A stretch of DNA of 64,000 nt from Burkholderiales bacterium JOSHI_001 (GCA_000244995.1 CM001438.1:3930090-3994089), one strand, 5' to 3'; positions 1 to 8,932 are shown, numbered from the stretch's first letter. A program made the numbers and translations. The notes: generated by a model from the sequence alone, not told the origin.

Positions 1-37
1 CCGTGCGGGCACCCGGGCGGAGACGCTGAAGCGACAA

Positions 38-58
38 GGCCCCGCTGGTGGCGGGGCC
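38..58 (-). terminator. Hairpin downstream of tctA
   Basis: A perfect 8-bp GC stem (GGCCCCGC / GCGGGGCC) with a 5-nt loop lies 40 bases past the tctA stop codon. Read on the minus strand it is followed by a weak T-containing tract (TTGTCGCTT), so it is a plausible but not canonical intrinsic terminator. Confidence 0.5.
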
Positions 59-97
59 CTGGCATGACACGAGCAGGTGCACGTCGGCGGCGACGGA

Positions 98-1609
98 TCA
101 GTCGTCCTGGAAGGCTTCTTCGCGCTTGCTCTTGATCGAAGGCAGCGACACCACCACGATCATCGCGAAGGCCGCCAGCAGCAGGCCGGCCGACAGCCCG
201 CGGGTGAAGAAGGTGCTCCAGTCACCGCGGGACAGCAGCAGCGCGCGGCGCAGGTTCTCTTCCATCATGGGCCCGAGGATGAAGCCCAGCAGCAGCGGTG
301 CGGGCTCACAGCCCAGCTTGTAGAAGATGTAGCCCACCACCGCGAAGCCGGCGCCCATGTAGACGTCGAAGGCGTTGTTGTTCAGCGTGTACAGGCCGAT
401 GGAGCAGAACACCATGATGGCCGGGAACAGGAAGCGGTAGGGCACGGTGAGCAGCTTGATCCAGATGCCGATCAGCGGCAGGTTCAGGATGATCAGCATG
501 GCATTGCCCACCCACATGCTGGCGATCAGGCCCCAGAACAGCTGCGGGTTGCTGGTCATCACCTGCGGGCCGGGCTGGATGCCCTTGATGGTCATCGCGC
601 CCACCATCAGCGCCATCACCGCGTTGGGCGGAATGCCCAGGGTCAGCATGGGGATGAAACTGGTCTGCGCGCCGGCGTTGTTGGCGGCTTCCGGGCCGGC
701 CACGCCGCGGATGTTGCCCTGGCCGAAGGGCACGTCGCCCGGCTTGCCGCCCACTTTCTTTTCCACCGTGTAGGCGGCAAAGGAGGCCAGCAAGGCGCCA
801 CCGCCAGGCAGCACGCCCAGGATGGAGCCCAATGCGGTGCCGCGGATGACCGCCGGCCAGGCGCGCACGAAGTCGTCCCTGGTGGGCCACAGGCCCTTCA
901 CGTCCTTGGTGAACACCTCGCGGTGTTCAGCCGGCTTGCCCAGGTTGGAGATGATCTCGCCAAAGCCGAACACACCCATGGCGATGGCCACGAAGCCGAT
1001 GCCGTCGGTCAGCTCAGGGATGTCGAAGGAAAAGCGCGGCACGCCCGAAATGACGTCGGTGTTGATCTGGCCCAGCAGCAGGCCCAGCAGGATCATCGAG
1101 ATGGCCTTGATGAGCGAGCCCGAGGCCAGCACCACCGCGCCGATCAGGCCCAGCACCATCAGGCTGAAGTACTCGGCCGGGCCGAACTTGAAGGCCAGCT
1201 CGGTCAGCGGGGGCGCGAAGGCCGCGATGATGATGGTGCCCACGCAGCCGGCGAAGAAGCTGCCCAGGCCGGCCGCGGCCAGCGCGGCGCCGGCGCGCCC
1301 GCGCCGGGCCATCTGGTAGCCGTCGATGGCGGTGACCACCGAGCTGCTTTCACCCGGCACGTTGATCAGGATGGCGGTGGTGGAGCCACCGTACTGCGCG
1401 CCGTAATAGATGCCGGCCAGCATGATGAGCGCGGGCGTGGCGTCCAGCGCGTAGATGCTGGGCAGCAGCATCGCGATGGTGGCCACCGGCCCCAGGCCGG
1501 GCAGCACGCCGATCAGGGTGCCCAGCAGCGCACCGCCGAAGGCATAGGCCAGGTTCTGGAAAGTGAAGGCGACGCCGAAGCCCATCGCCAGGTTGTTCAG
1601 CAGGTCCAT
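98..1609 (-). CDS. tctA: Tripartite tricarboxylate transporter, large permease TctA
   Basis: A 503-residue inner-membrane protein, the usual length for TctA, the large multi-span subunit of tripartite tricarboxylate transporters that import carboxylates captured by a periplasmic Bug/TctC protein. The two inverted halves of the fold show the repeated glycine/proline signature: GVLPGLGP near residue 38 and GVLPGGGA near residue 260. The C-terminus is charged and cytoplasmic (KREEAFQDD). It begins 10 bases after the tctB stop, so the two are co-transcribed. No tctC gene is adjacent; the nearest Bug receptor is about 35 kb away. The substrate cannot be read from sequence. Confidence 0.95.
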   Translation of the reverse strand: MDLLNNLAMGFGVAFTFQNLAYAFGGALLGTLIGVLPGLGPVATIAMLLPSIYALDATPALIMLAGIYYGAQYGGSTTAILINVPGESSSVVTAIDGYQMARRGRAGAALAAAGLGSFFAGCVGTIIIAAFAPPLTELAFKFGPAEYFSLMVLGLIGAVVLASGSLIKAISMILLGLLLGQINTDVISGVPRFSFDIPELTDGIGFVAIAMGVFGFGEIISNLGKPAEHREVFTKDVKGLWPTRDDFVRAWPAVIRGTALGSILGVLPGGGALLASFAAYTVEKKVGGKPGDVPFGQGNIRGVAGPEAANNAGAQTSFIPMLTLGIPPNAVMALMVGAMTIKGIQPGPQVMTSNPQLFWGLIASMWVGNAMLIILNLPLIGIWIKLLTVPYRFLFPAIMVFCSIGLYTLNNNAFDVYMGAGFAVVGYIFYKLGCEPAPLLLGFILGPMMEENLRRALLLSRGDWSTFFTRGLSAGLLLAAFAMIVVVSLPSIKSKREEAFQDD

Positions 1610-1619
1610 GGCGTGGCTT

Positions 1620-2084
1620 TCAGCGCGCGAGGAAGGAAGGCCACAGCGGAATGGTCAGCTTCAGGCCCCAGATGAAGATGAACCAGCTGCCCGCGGTCAG
1701 GATGACCGCGTTCACCACGGCTTCCTTCAGCTTGAATTCGTCGCTGGCCGTGGCCGAAATCAACACCAGCAGCGGCAACGCGATGAACATGCCCAGGTGC
1801 GGCAGGAACCAACCGAAGCTGGCCACCGAGCCGACGATCCAGATCAGCGGCTTCCAGGCCCAGGGGCCGATGGGGTCGCCGTCGTTGGTTTCGATGGTGA
1901 GGGCCTTGAACAGGATGAAGGCACCCAGCAGCGCCATCATCACGCCCAGCCCGAAGGGGAAGTAGGCCGGCCCGGGTTTGGCCGAACTGCCGAAGCTGTA
2001 GTTCAGTGCGCCCCAGGCGAAACCGCCCCCCACCACCAGGAACATCATGCCGGACCAGAAGTCCTTCTGGCTCTTGATCTTCAC
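1620..2084 (-). CDS. tctB: Tripartite tricarboxylate transporter, small permease TctB
   Basis: A 154-residue hydrophobic protein with about four membrane spans, matching the small, poorly conserved TctB subunit that partners TctA. The start is a GTG preceded at 6 bases by a GAGGAGA ribosome-binding site; the N-terminus MKIKSQKDFWSG followed by a hydrophobic segment is typical of the family. It is the first gene of a two-gene operon with tctA. The usual first gene, tctC, is missing here, so the transporter must use a receptor encoded elsewhere. Confidence 0.9.
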   Translation of the reverse strand: MKIKSQKDFWSGMMFLVVGGGFAWGALNYSFGSSAKPGPAYFPFGLGVMMALLGAFILFKALTIETNDGDPIGPWAWKPLIWIVGSVASFGWFLPHLGMFIALPLLVLISATASDEFKLKEAVVNAVILTAGSWFIFIWGLKLTIPLWPSFLAR

Positions 2085-2172
2085 TCGCTGTCTCCTCGTG
2101 GGCTGGAACAGCCCGCAGTCGCGGCGATTCTAGGCAGGGGCCACCCGGGGCAGCGTGTGGTTTCCACGTAAG

Positions 2173-2201
2173 GCCCAGCCCCCGGGTTGAAGGGGCCGGG
2201 C
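2173..2201 (-). terminator. Imperfect hairpin after gspE-like gene
   Basis: GCCC-A-GCCCC pairs with GGGGC-C-GGGC around a 9-nt loop, one mismatch, 20 bases past the stop of the ATPase gene. No T run follows, so it may be only a transcription-slowing or RNA-stabilising hairpin. Confidence 0.35.
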
Positions 2202-2221
2202 GGCCGACTGTCCCGCAGGTG

Positions 2222-4042
2222 TCAGGCGTCGGACCACGCCGGGGTGGCGCGCATGATCTCGTCCATCGTGGTCAGCCCTTCGGCGACTTTCATGGTGCCG
2301 GCCAGGCGCAGCGGGCGCATGCCGTCGGCCACCGCCTGGCGGCGCAGCGCACCGGCGTCCAGCGTGGGGTGGATGTGGCCGCGTGCGGCGTCGCTGACCG
2401 CCAGCAGTTCATACAGGCCCACACGGCCGCGGTAGCCGGTGTGGCGGCAGTCCAGGCAGCCCACCGGCTTGTAGGCGCGCACGCTGCCGGTCATGCGCCA
2501 GGGCTTGGCCAGCTCGGACAGGCTTTCACGCGTGACCTGCTCGTCCGGCGCCTTGCACTTGGGGCACAGGGTGCGCGCCAGCCGCTGCGCCATCACGCCG
2601 ATGACGGTGGCGCTGATCAGGTAGGGCGGCACGCCCAGGTCGGCCAGGCGGGTGATGGCGGCGGCCGAGTCGTTGGTGTGCAGGGTGGAAAACACCAGGT
2701 GGCCGGTGAGCGCGGCCTGGATCGCCATCTCGGCGGTGGCCAGGTCGCGGATTTCGCCCACCATGATGATGTCCGGGTCCTGCCGCATCAGCGCGCGCAG
2801 GCCCTCGGCAAAACCCATGTCGATGGCCGCGTGCACCTGGGTCTGGTTGAAGGCCGGTTCGATCATTTCGATCGGGTCTTCCACGGTGCAGACATTCACT
2901 TCATCCGTGGCCAGTTTCTTGAGCGTGGAATACAGCGTGGTGGTCTTGCCGCTGCCGGTGGGCCCGGTGACCAGGATGATGCCGTGGCTGCGGGCGATCA
3001 ACGCGTTCCAGCGCTCGGTGTCGTGGTGGCCGAAGCCCAGCGCCTCCACGCTCTTGACCACGGTGTCGGGGTCAAAAATGCGCATCACCATCTTCTCGCC
3101 GAAGGCAGTGGGGATGGTGGACAGCCGCATTTCCACTTCCTGCGGCGGCGACTCGGACGTTTCAGGCCGCAGGGTCTTGATGCGCCCGTCCAGCGGGCGG
3201 CGGCGTTCCACCACGTCCATGCGGCCCAGCAGCTTGATGCGCGCGGTCATCGCGCTCATCACGGTCATGGGCACCTGGTAGACGGTGTGCAGCACGCCGT
3301 CGATGCGGAAACGGATGGCGCCCATGTCGCGCCGCGGCTCCAGGTGGATGTCGCTGGCGCGTTGGTCGAAGGCGTACTGCCACAGCCAGTCGACCACCTG
3401 CACCACGCCCTGGTCGTTGGCGTCCAGCTGCTTGTTGGTCTTGCCCAGCTCCACCAGCTGCTCGAAGCTGGCGGCGGCCGAGCTTTCGCCGGTTTTCTGC
3501 GCCGCGCGCACGCTCTTGGCCAGCGTGAAGAACTCGGTGGTGTAGCGGGCGATGTCGTCTGGGTTGGCCACCACCAGGCGCACGCGGCGCCGCGTGTGGG
3601 CCTCGATCTCAGCCACCCAGCCCAGGTCGAAGGGCTCGCTGGTGGCCACGGTCACTTCGGCCGGCGTGACGGTGACCGGCAGCAGGCGGCGCATCTCGGC
3701 GTAGCCCACGCTCATGACCTCGGCCACGCGGCCCACGTCCACCTTCAGCGGGTCGATGCGCAGGTAGGGGATGCCAAAGCGCCCGGCCAGCCATTCGGTC
3801 AGCGATTCCGTGTCCAGGATCTTCACCGTGCCCTGGCGCTGCAGGCCCACGCCGCCCAGGCGCACCAGCGGGTGCAGGGCCGATTGGGCGGCACCGAAAC
3901 GCTTGACCACGCGTTCGGCATCCTCGTTCGAGATCAGGCCGTCGGCGCGCAGCCAGGACAGCAGGCGGCGCCACTCCAGCGGGCCGCGCGGCACGCGCAG
4001 CGCGTTGCGGTCGTCGGCAGGCTTGGCGGTGGTGTGGGGCAT
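2222..4042 (-). CDS. GspE/PulE/PilB-family secretion or pilus assembly ATPase
   Basis: A 606-residue protein with full GspE/PilB architecture. The N-terminal region (about 20-180) is an MshEN/GspE N-domain. The ATPase core carries the Walker A GPTGSGKTTT (360-369), the Walker B/Asp box DPDIIMVGEIRD (422-433), the His box around TLHTND (453-458), and a zinc-binding tetracysteine (C493, C496, C529, C532). Such ATPases power type II secretion or type IV pilus extension at the inner membrane. The start MPHTTAKPADD was chosen because upstream codons in this frame are inside the next gene and lack family character. No gspF, gspG or pilC neighbours are present, so it is an orphan and its machine cannot be named. 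Confidence 0.88.
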   Translation of the reverse strand: MPHTTAKPADDRNALRVPRGPLEWRRLLSWLRADGLISNEDAERVVKRFGAAQSALHPLVRLGGVGLQRQGTVKILDTESLTEWLAGRFGIPYLRIDPLKVDVGRVAEVMSVGYAEMRRLLPVTVTPAEVTVATSEPFDLGWVAEIEAHTRRRVRLVVANPDDIARYTTEFFTLAKSVRAAQKTGESSAAASFEQLVELGKTNKQLDANDQGVVQVVDWLWQYAFDQRASDIHLEPRRDMGAIRFRIDGVLHTVYQVPMTVMSAMTARIKLLGRMDVVERRRPLDGRIKTLRPETSESPPQEVEMRLSTIPTAFGEKMVMRIFDPDTVVKSVEALGFGHHDTERWNALIARSHGIILVTGPTGSGKTTTLYSTLKKLATDEVNVCTVEDPIEMIEPAFNQTQVHAAIDMGFAEGLRALMRQDPDIIMVGEIRDLATAEMAIQAALTGHLVFSTLHTNDSAAAITRLADLGVPPYLISATVIGVMAQRLARTLCPKCKAPDEQVTRESLSELAKPWRMTGSVRAYKPVGCLDCRHTGYRGRVGLYELLAVSDAARGHIHPTLDAGALRRQAVADGMRPLRLAGTMKVAEGLTTMDEIMRATPAWSDA

Positions 4043-4074
4043 GGTGTGCGGGGCGCAGCAAGCGTCGCAACGGG

Positions 4075-4854
4075 TCAATCGGTCATGGTAGCGGCTTGCC
4101 AGGGCCGCACCATGCGCAACCACCGGCGGGCCGGCAATCCGTAACGTTCTTCGATGTGATCGGCCCGCGCGAGCAGTTCCTCGCGACCGGGCACCAGCAG
4201 GCCGCGCCCGGCCACCACCACGGTGTTGCCCTCGCGGGTGGGCGTGAGCTGCCAGACCTGATCGGCCCCGAAGGCCGCGGCAATGCGGGCCGAACTGCGC
4301 GCGAAGCTGGCGTCGCGGCCGAACAGGTTCACGCTCATCACGCCGCCGGGCTTCAGCAGCGCGTGGCAGGCGCGGTAGAAGGCCTCGTCGTCCAGCACCG
4401 GCGCGGCGGCCTCGTGGTCGTACAGGTCCACGCACAGCACGTCGGCGCAGCCCGCATGCGCGGGGTCGGCGGCCCAGGCCGCGGCGTCGCCCTCCACCAC
4501 GGCCAGGCCGCCGCCGTGCGCGGGCAGGCGGAAGAACATCTGGCAGGCATGGATGACGGTGGGGTTGATCTCCACCACGGTGGTGGCCAGGCCCAGTTGC
4601 TGGTACGTAAACCGGGTGATGGCCGCCGCGCCCAGGCCCAGCTGCACCGCATGGCCTTCGCGCAGTTCAGCGCTGGGCCGCCACAGCATCCAGGCCAGCA
4701 TGCGGCGCACGTATTCCAGCTCGATGACGTCGGGCTTCTTCAGCCGCATGGCGCCTTGCACCCAGGGCGTGCCCAGGTGCAGGTAGCGCACGCCTTCGAA
4801 TTCGGACAGCGTGGCGCCGGCCAACGCGGGGGACTTGGATCGTCTGGAAGCCAT
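4075..4854 (-). CDS. Spermidine synthase-like methyltransferase-fold protein
   Basis: A 259-residue protein of the spermine/spermidine synthase superfamily. The Rossmann nucleotide-binding pattern is visible (QLGLGAAAITRF, then VVEINPTVI, then VLCVDLYDHEA), which is where polyamine synthases hold decarboxylated AdoMet. It lacks the N-terminal beta-strand tetramerisation domain of SpeE, so aminopropyl transfer is uncertain. The ATG overlaps the stop of the glycosylase gene by an ATGA, placing it third in a tatD-glycosylase-this operon. Many Burkholderiales carry such stand-alone proteins whose substrate is unknown. Confidence 0.75.
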   Translation of the reverse strand: MASRRSKSPALAGATLSEFEGVRYLHLGTPWVQGAMRLKKPDVIELEYVRRMLAWMLWRPSAELREGHAVQLGLGAAAITRFTYQQLGLATTVVEINPTVIHACQMFFRLPAHGGGLAVVEGDAAAWAADPAHAGCADVLCVDLYDHEAAAPVLDDEAFYRACHALLKPGGVMSVNLFGRDASFARSSARIAAAFGADQVWQLTPTREGNTVVVAGRGLLVPGREELLARADHIEERYGLPARRWLRMVRPWQAATMTD

Positions 4855-5351
4855 CAGGCCACACCATAACCCGCCAGCAGCGCCCCCCAGGCGGCGCGCT
4901 TGCGCTCGAAGCTCCAACTGGCGTTGGCCGGGCTGGTGGACGGCAGCCGGTGCACCGGCAGGCCCAGGGCGCGGGTGATGCGCATGCAGCGGGCCGATTC
5001 ACCGCCGTTGTGGGCGATGGTCCTCAGCGACGGCGCCAGGTGGCGCAATCGATCCAGCGGGTTCAGCTGCGCGTCTTCGATGGCACTGTCCAGGCTGCCC
5101 TCGCGCCGGCAGGCGGCGTACACGTCCCACAGACCCAGGCCGCGCCGCAGCAGTTCGTTCAATCGGTCTTCATAGGCCATGGCCGGCAGGTCCACGCCCC
5201 ACAAGGCGCCCAGGATGGGCCAGAAGCCGTTGCGCGGGTGGGCGTAGTACTGGCGCGCGGCCAGCGAGGCGGCGCCAGGGAAACTGCCCAGGATCAGCAC
5301 CCGGGTGTCGCGGCCGATGACCGGCGGCAGGCCTTGCAGGCGTTGGCTCAT
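4854..5351 (-). CDS. DNA-deoxyinosine (hypoxanthine) glycosylase, UDG superfamily
   Basis: A 165-residue protein with the uracil-DNA-glycosylase superfamily motif 1 variant LILGSFPGAASL followed by QYYAHPRNGFWP, diagnostic of family 6 hypoxanthine-DNA glycosylases that remove deaminated adenine from DNA. The C-terminal LPSTSPANA is the minor-groove-reading motif. The start (MSQRLQGLPP) sits in a 4-bp ATGA overlap with the tatD stop, and its own stop makes another ATGA with the next gene, so translation is coupled. Pairing with a TatD DNase suggests a small DNA-repair operon. Confidence 0.85.
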   Translation of the reverse strand: MSQRLQGLPPVIGRDTRVLILGSFPGAASLAARQYYAHPRNGFWPILGALWGVDLPAMAYEDRLNELLRRGLGLWDVYAACRREGSLDSAIEDAQLNPLDRLRHLAPSLRTIAHNGGESARCMRITRALGLPVHRLPSTSPANASWSFERKRAAWGALLAGYGVA

Positions 5352-6187
5352 GCTTCGGCGGCTTCCCATGCCGCCAGGCGCGGCAGCGCGGCCAGCGCGT
5401 TGGCACGCGTGACGGCGGCAGTCTCCATCAGCGTCCAGCCGCGCAATTCAGCCAGCACACCCGCGATGCGCGGCAACTCAGCGGGTTCGTTGCGGCTGCG
5501 TTCGCCGGCCGCCCGTTGTTCGGCCGTCTTGTACAGCCAGTGCGGCGGGATGTCGGGGGCATCGGTTTCCAGCACGATGGCCTCGGCCGGCAGCTTTTGC
5601 GCCAGGCGCCGGATCTGCAGTGCGCGCTCGAAGCTCATGGCGCCACCGAAGCCCAGCTTGAAGCCCATCGCCACAAAGGCCAACGCCTGTTCCTCGCTGC
5701 CATTGAAGGCGTGGGCGATGCCGCCGGGCACCTCGGTGCGACGCAACTGCTTCAGCAGCAGGTCGGCCGAGCGCCGCACGTGCAGGATGACCGGCAGGCC
5801 CTCGGCGCGCGCCAGCTTCAACTGCATGGCATAGAAGTGTTCCTGCAAGGCCAGGTCCAGCCCGGGCACGAACAGGTCCAGGCCGATTTCGCCCACGGCC
5901 ACCAGCAGCGGGTTGCCGCGCTGGGCCGCCAGCGCGGCGGCCAGTTCGTCCAGGTGCTGCGGCTGCGCGTCGGGCACGAACAGCGGGTGAATGCCCAGCG
6001 CAAACGCCTGCTGGGTGCGCTGGGCCAGCGCCACCATGCCGTCAAAGTGAGGCGCGGCCACCGCCGGCATCACCAGGCGCGACACACCCGCCGCCTGGGC
6101 GCGCGCCAGCACTGCGTCGCGGTCGGCGTCGAACTCCGGCGCGTCCAGGTGGCAGTGGGTGTCGATCCAGCGGGCGGCAGCAGCCAT
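5348..6187 (-). CDS. tatD: TatD-family metal-dependent hydrolase (DNase)
   Basis: A 279-residue TIM-barrel hydrolase with the TatD metal motifs: DTHCHLD at the N-terminus (HxH), the glutamate in VGEIGLD, a histidine in VILHVR, another in IAHAFNG, and the C-terminal ETDAPD. TatD enzymes are Mg-dependent 3'-5' exonucleases involved in DNA repair and oxidative damage. The start MAAAARWIDTHCH was preferred because the longer reading frame upstream has no family character and reads through the divergent promoter region. First gene of the minus-strand repair operon. Confidence 0.9.
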   Translation of the reverse strand: MAAAARWIDTHCHLDAPEFDADRDAVLARAQAAGVSRLVMPAVAAPHFDGMVALAQRTQQAFALGIHPLFVPDAQPQHLDELAAALAAQRGNPLLVAVGEIGLDLFVPGLDLALQEHFYAMQLKLARAEGLPVILHVRRSADLLLKQLRRTEVPGGIAHAFNGSEEQALAFVAMGFKLGFGGAMSFERALQIRRLAQKLPAEAIVLETDAPDIPPHWLYKTAEQRAAGERSRNEPAELPRIAGVLAELRGWTLMETAAVTRANALAALPRLAAWEAAEA

Positions 6188-6299
6188 GACCCCGATGATG
6201 CATGTTGTTGCGAACGAGGGGATGCACGCGGGCCACGGACTTGAAGCACACTCCGCACTTCGTTTTTCAGGTCCATTCGTTTCAAACGGGAGTCCGCCG

Positions 6300-6821
6300 A
6301 TGAAGTTTCGCCCCCTGGCCCTGCTGGCTGCGGCCACGCTGTCCCTGCTGGCCGGCTGCGCCACCAGCCCCGCCCTGTCCGACGGTGAACTGGCCGTGCC
6401 CGACTACAAGAACTGGCCCAAGTTCCTCAGCGCGGTACAGCGGCCGGACAGCAAGCAGGTGCGCGAGATCTACATGAACCCCGAGGCCCGCAGCGCCACC
6501 AAGGCCGGCGGTTTCGGCCATGGCACCACCTTCGTGATGGAAAACTACGCCGCCAAGGTGGACGCCGACGGCAAGCCCCTGCTGGGACCGGACGGCCGGC
6601 TGATCAAGGGCAACCTGCTGCGCGTGTTCGTGATGGGCAAGAACGCGGGCTGGGGCCAGAACGTGCCCGAAGCCATGCGCAACGGCAACTGGATCTACGC
6701 CGCCTACCTGCCGGACGGCAAGAAGGCCCCCGACGACCTGAACACCTGCCGCGCCTGCCACCTGCCGCAGGCTGGCAAGGACTTTGTGCACCGCTACGAC
6801 GAGCACTTCGCCAGCCGCTGA
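6300..6821 (+). CDS. Cytochrome P460-family lipoprotein
   Basis: A 173-residue exported lipoprotein: MKFRPLALLAAATLSLLAGC ends in an LAGC lipobox. The mature part has the cytochrome P460 layout, ending in a single c-type haem site CRACH about 25 residues from the C-terminus. Members of this family oxidise hydroxylamine or bind NO (cytochrome c'-beta); which applies cannot be decided here. It is divergent from tatD across a 112-bp promoter region and is followed by a tetraloop hairpin, so it is probably monocistronic. Confidence 0.82.
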   Translation: MKFRPLALLAAATLSLLAGCATSPALSDGELAVPDYKNWPKFLSAVQRPDSKQVREIYMNPEARSATKAGGFGHGTTFVMENYAAKVDADGKPLLGPDGRLIKGNLLRVFVMGKNAGWGQNVPEAMRNGNWIYAAYLPDGKKAPDDLNTCRACHLPQAGKDFVHRYDEHFASR

Positions 6822-6857
6822 ACCTGGCACCCTGAGGCGGGCGCGGGGCCGGGTGTC

Positions 6858-6875
6858 CCGCGCTGCAAAGCGCGG
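6858..6875 (+). terminator. Tetraloop hairpin after cytochrome P460 gene
   Basis: A perfect 7-bp stem CCGCGCT / AGCGCGG closed by a GCAA (GNRA) tetraloop lies 36 bases past the stop. No T run follows, so termination is plausible but unproven. Confidence 0.4.
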
Positions 6876-6898
6876 CCCACCGTGTTAGTGTGCGCTCC

Positions 6899-7921
6899 AT
6901 GGCCCGCACGCCGCTGTACAGCGCAAGCTCCCGCGCCCCGCGCGGGCCGGGGCGTGCGGCGGCCGCCGCAGTGGGCTCATCCGCGCCAGCACTTCCGTCC
7001 GCCGGCGTGGCGCCTGACCTGGCCACGCCGGTTCCCCCGTCCCGCTGGCAGCGCAGCCGCGCCTGGCTGCAAGGCCACGAACGCAAGGCCTGGGCGCTGG
7101 GCGCCATCACCCTGGCGGCGCTGGCTGGCTGGCCGGCCTGGACGCTGCACCTGGCGCCGCCGCCCACGCTGAAGCAGATCGACGCCGCACTGCGTGAGTC
7201 CATCGCCAAGGAACCCCTGCCCTCGGCCGCCGCGGCGGCCTACCGAGCGGTGCTGCCCTCGCTGGTGCGGGTGGTGGGCGAACGCGACGACGATGAAGAA
7301 CCCGGCCCGCGCAAGCGCACCAGGACCGTCCGCCCCAGCCATGGTGCCAGCGCCCCGGCCGGCGAGGACGACGACGCCGAACGCCGCCGCAGCGTGGGCA
7401 GCGGCGTGGTCATCGTGGACCGCGGCATCATCCTGACCAACCTGCACGTGGTGCAGGGCGCCAGCCGGCTGAAGGTGACCTTTTCCGACGGCCTGGAGTC
7501 CGACGCGGTGGTCATCAACACCCAACCCGAGCACGACCTGGCGGTGCTGCAGGCCAAGACCCTGCCGGACGACCTGCAGGCCGCCACCATGCGCTCCACC
7601 AGCGGGCTGGAGCCAGGCGACGAGGTCATCGCGGTGGGTTTTCCCTTCGGCATCGGGCCCAGCGTGTCACAGGGCGTGGTGTCGGGGCTGAAGCGCGAAT
7701 TCCGCTCGCCCGAGGGCCAGCGGTCGCTGAGCAACCTGATCCAGTTCGACGCCGCGGCCAACCCGGGCAATTCCGGCGGCCCGCTGGTCACCATGGACGG
7801 CCACGTGGTGGGCATCGTCACCGCCATCATGAACCCCAACCAGCAGCGCACCTTCATCGGCATCGGCTTCGCGGTGCCGATCGAAAACGCCGCGGCCGGC
7901 GCCGGCCTGCCGCCTTTCTAG
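6899..7921 (+). CDS. HtrA-like trypsin-family serine protease, membrane anchored, no PDZ
   Basis: A 340-residue protein with one N-terminal membrane segment (roughly residues 60-80, ALGAITLAALAGWPAWTL) and a chymotrypsin-fold domain outside. The catalytic triad is complete: His in NLHVV, Asp in EHDLAVL, and Ser in GNSGGP. Residues about 135-160 are highly charged and acidic. Unlike DegP/DegS it stops right after the protease domain, with no PDZ module. An in-frame GTG lies 9 bases upstream of the chosen ATG. It precedes moxR by 18 bases, so it may be co-transcribed with the MoxR-DUF58-VWA set. Confidence 0.85.
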   Translation: MARTPLYSASSRAPRGPGRAAAAAVGSSAPALPSAGVAPDLATPVPPSRWQRSRAWLQGHERKAWALGAITLAALAGWPAWTLHLAPPPTLKQIDAALRESIAKEPLPSAAAAAYRAVLPSLVRVVGERDDDEEPGPRKRTRTVRPSHGASAPAGEDDDAERRRSVGSGVVIVDRGIILTNLHVVQGASRLKVTFSDGLESDAVVINTQPEHDLAVLQAKTLPDDLQAATMRSTSGLEPGDEVIAVGFPFGIGPSVSQGVVSGLKREFRSPEGQRSLSNLIQFDAAANPGNSGGPLVTMDGHVVGIVTAIMNPNQQRTFIGIGFAVPIENAAAGAGLPPF

Positions 7922-7939
7922 CCCTTCGCTCGTCACAGC

Positions 7940-8932
7940 ATGAACACATCCCCCACGCCCGATGGCCCGCTGATGGAGCGCATCCTCTACGAGGTCAAGC
8001 GCGTGGTCGTGGGCCAGGACCGATTCCTCGAACGTGTGATGGTGGCGCTGCTGGCGCAGGGCCATCTGCTGGTGGAGGGCGTGCCCGGGCTGGCCAAGAC
8101 GCTGACCGTGAAGACCCTGTCGCAGGCCATCCGCGGCAGCTTCCGGCGCATCCAGTTCACGCCCGATCTGGTGCCGGCCGACCTGGTGGGCACGCGCATC
8201 TACAACCAGAAAACCGGCGAATTCGGCACCACGCTGGGCCCGGTGTTCGCCAACCTGCTGCTGGCCGATGAAATCAACCGTGCGCCGGCCAAGGTGCAAA
8301 GTGCGCTGCTGGAAGTGATGCAGGAGCGCCAGGTCACCATCGCCGGCGAAAGCCACAAGGTGCCCAGCCCCTTCGTGGTGATGGCCACCCAGAACCCGAT
8401 CGAGACCGAAGGCACCTACCCGCTGCCCGAGGCCCAGGTGGACCGCTTCATGATGAAGGTGCTGGTGGACTACCCCAGCGACGAGGAAGAATTCGTCATC
8501 GTCGAGCGCGTCATCGGTGCGCCGGCCACGGTGGCCGCGGTGGCGTCCACCGGACAGCTGGCCGAGCTGCAGCAGGAATGCCGCCGCGTGTACGTGGACC
8601 CCAGCCTGATTCAGTACGCGGTGAAGCTGGTGGGCGCCACGCGCCGCCCGGCCGAGCATGGCCTGCCCGAACTGGCCAGCTACCTCGGCTACGGCGCCAG
8701 CCCGCGCGCCAGCATCTCGCTGATCGAAGGCGCGCGCGCGCTGGCCTTCCTGCGCGGCCGCGCCTATGTGCTGCCCGAGGACGTGGCCGACCTGGTGCAC
8801 GACTGCCTGCGCCACCGCATGGTGCTCAGCTACGAAGCCTTGAGCGAAGGCCTGGACGCCGATGCGCTGATCACCAAGGTGATGGCCCGCGTGGCCATGC
8901 CCGACAAGCCCCTCCAACACCCGCTGACATGA
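7940..8932 (+). CDS. MoxR-type AAA+ ATPase
   Basis: A 330-residue AAA+ ATPase of the MoxR branch, with Walker A GVPGLAKT near residue 45, Walker B LLLADEINRAP near 110, and the sensor-1 motif MATQNP. MoxR proteins act as chaperone-like ATPases for von Willebrand factor A domain partners, which are encoded directly downstream. Its stop overlaps the DUF58 start by an ATGA. Confidence 0.95.
   Translation: MNTSPTPDGPLMERILYEVKRVVVGQDRFLERVMVALLAQGHLLVEGVPGLAKTLTVKTLSQAIRGSFRRIQFTPDLVPADLVGTRIYNQKTGEFGTTLGPVFANLLLADEINRAPAKVQSALLEVMQERQVTIAGESHKVPSPFVVMATQNPIETEGTYPLPEAQVDRFMMKVLVDYPSDEEEFVIVERVIGAPATVAAVASTGQLAELQQECRRVYVDPSLIQYAVKLVGATRRPAEHGLPELASYLGYGASPRASISLIEGARALAFLRGRAYVLPEDVADLVHDCLRHRMVLSYEALSEGLDADALITKVMARVAMPDKPLQHPLT

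Noticed and set aside
77-1675. Long plus-strand reading frame opposite tctA (532 residues)
   Set aside because: It is antisense to a clear TctA gene, is Gln/His/Arg/Ala-rich with no fold, and arises from the high GC content.
7700-7921. Protease gene as a truncated DegP pseudogene
   Set aside because: The catalytic triad is intact and the stop falls cleanly at the end of the protease fold, as in other PDZ-less members; no PDZ remnant is visible downstream.
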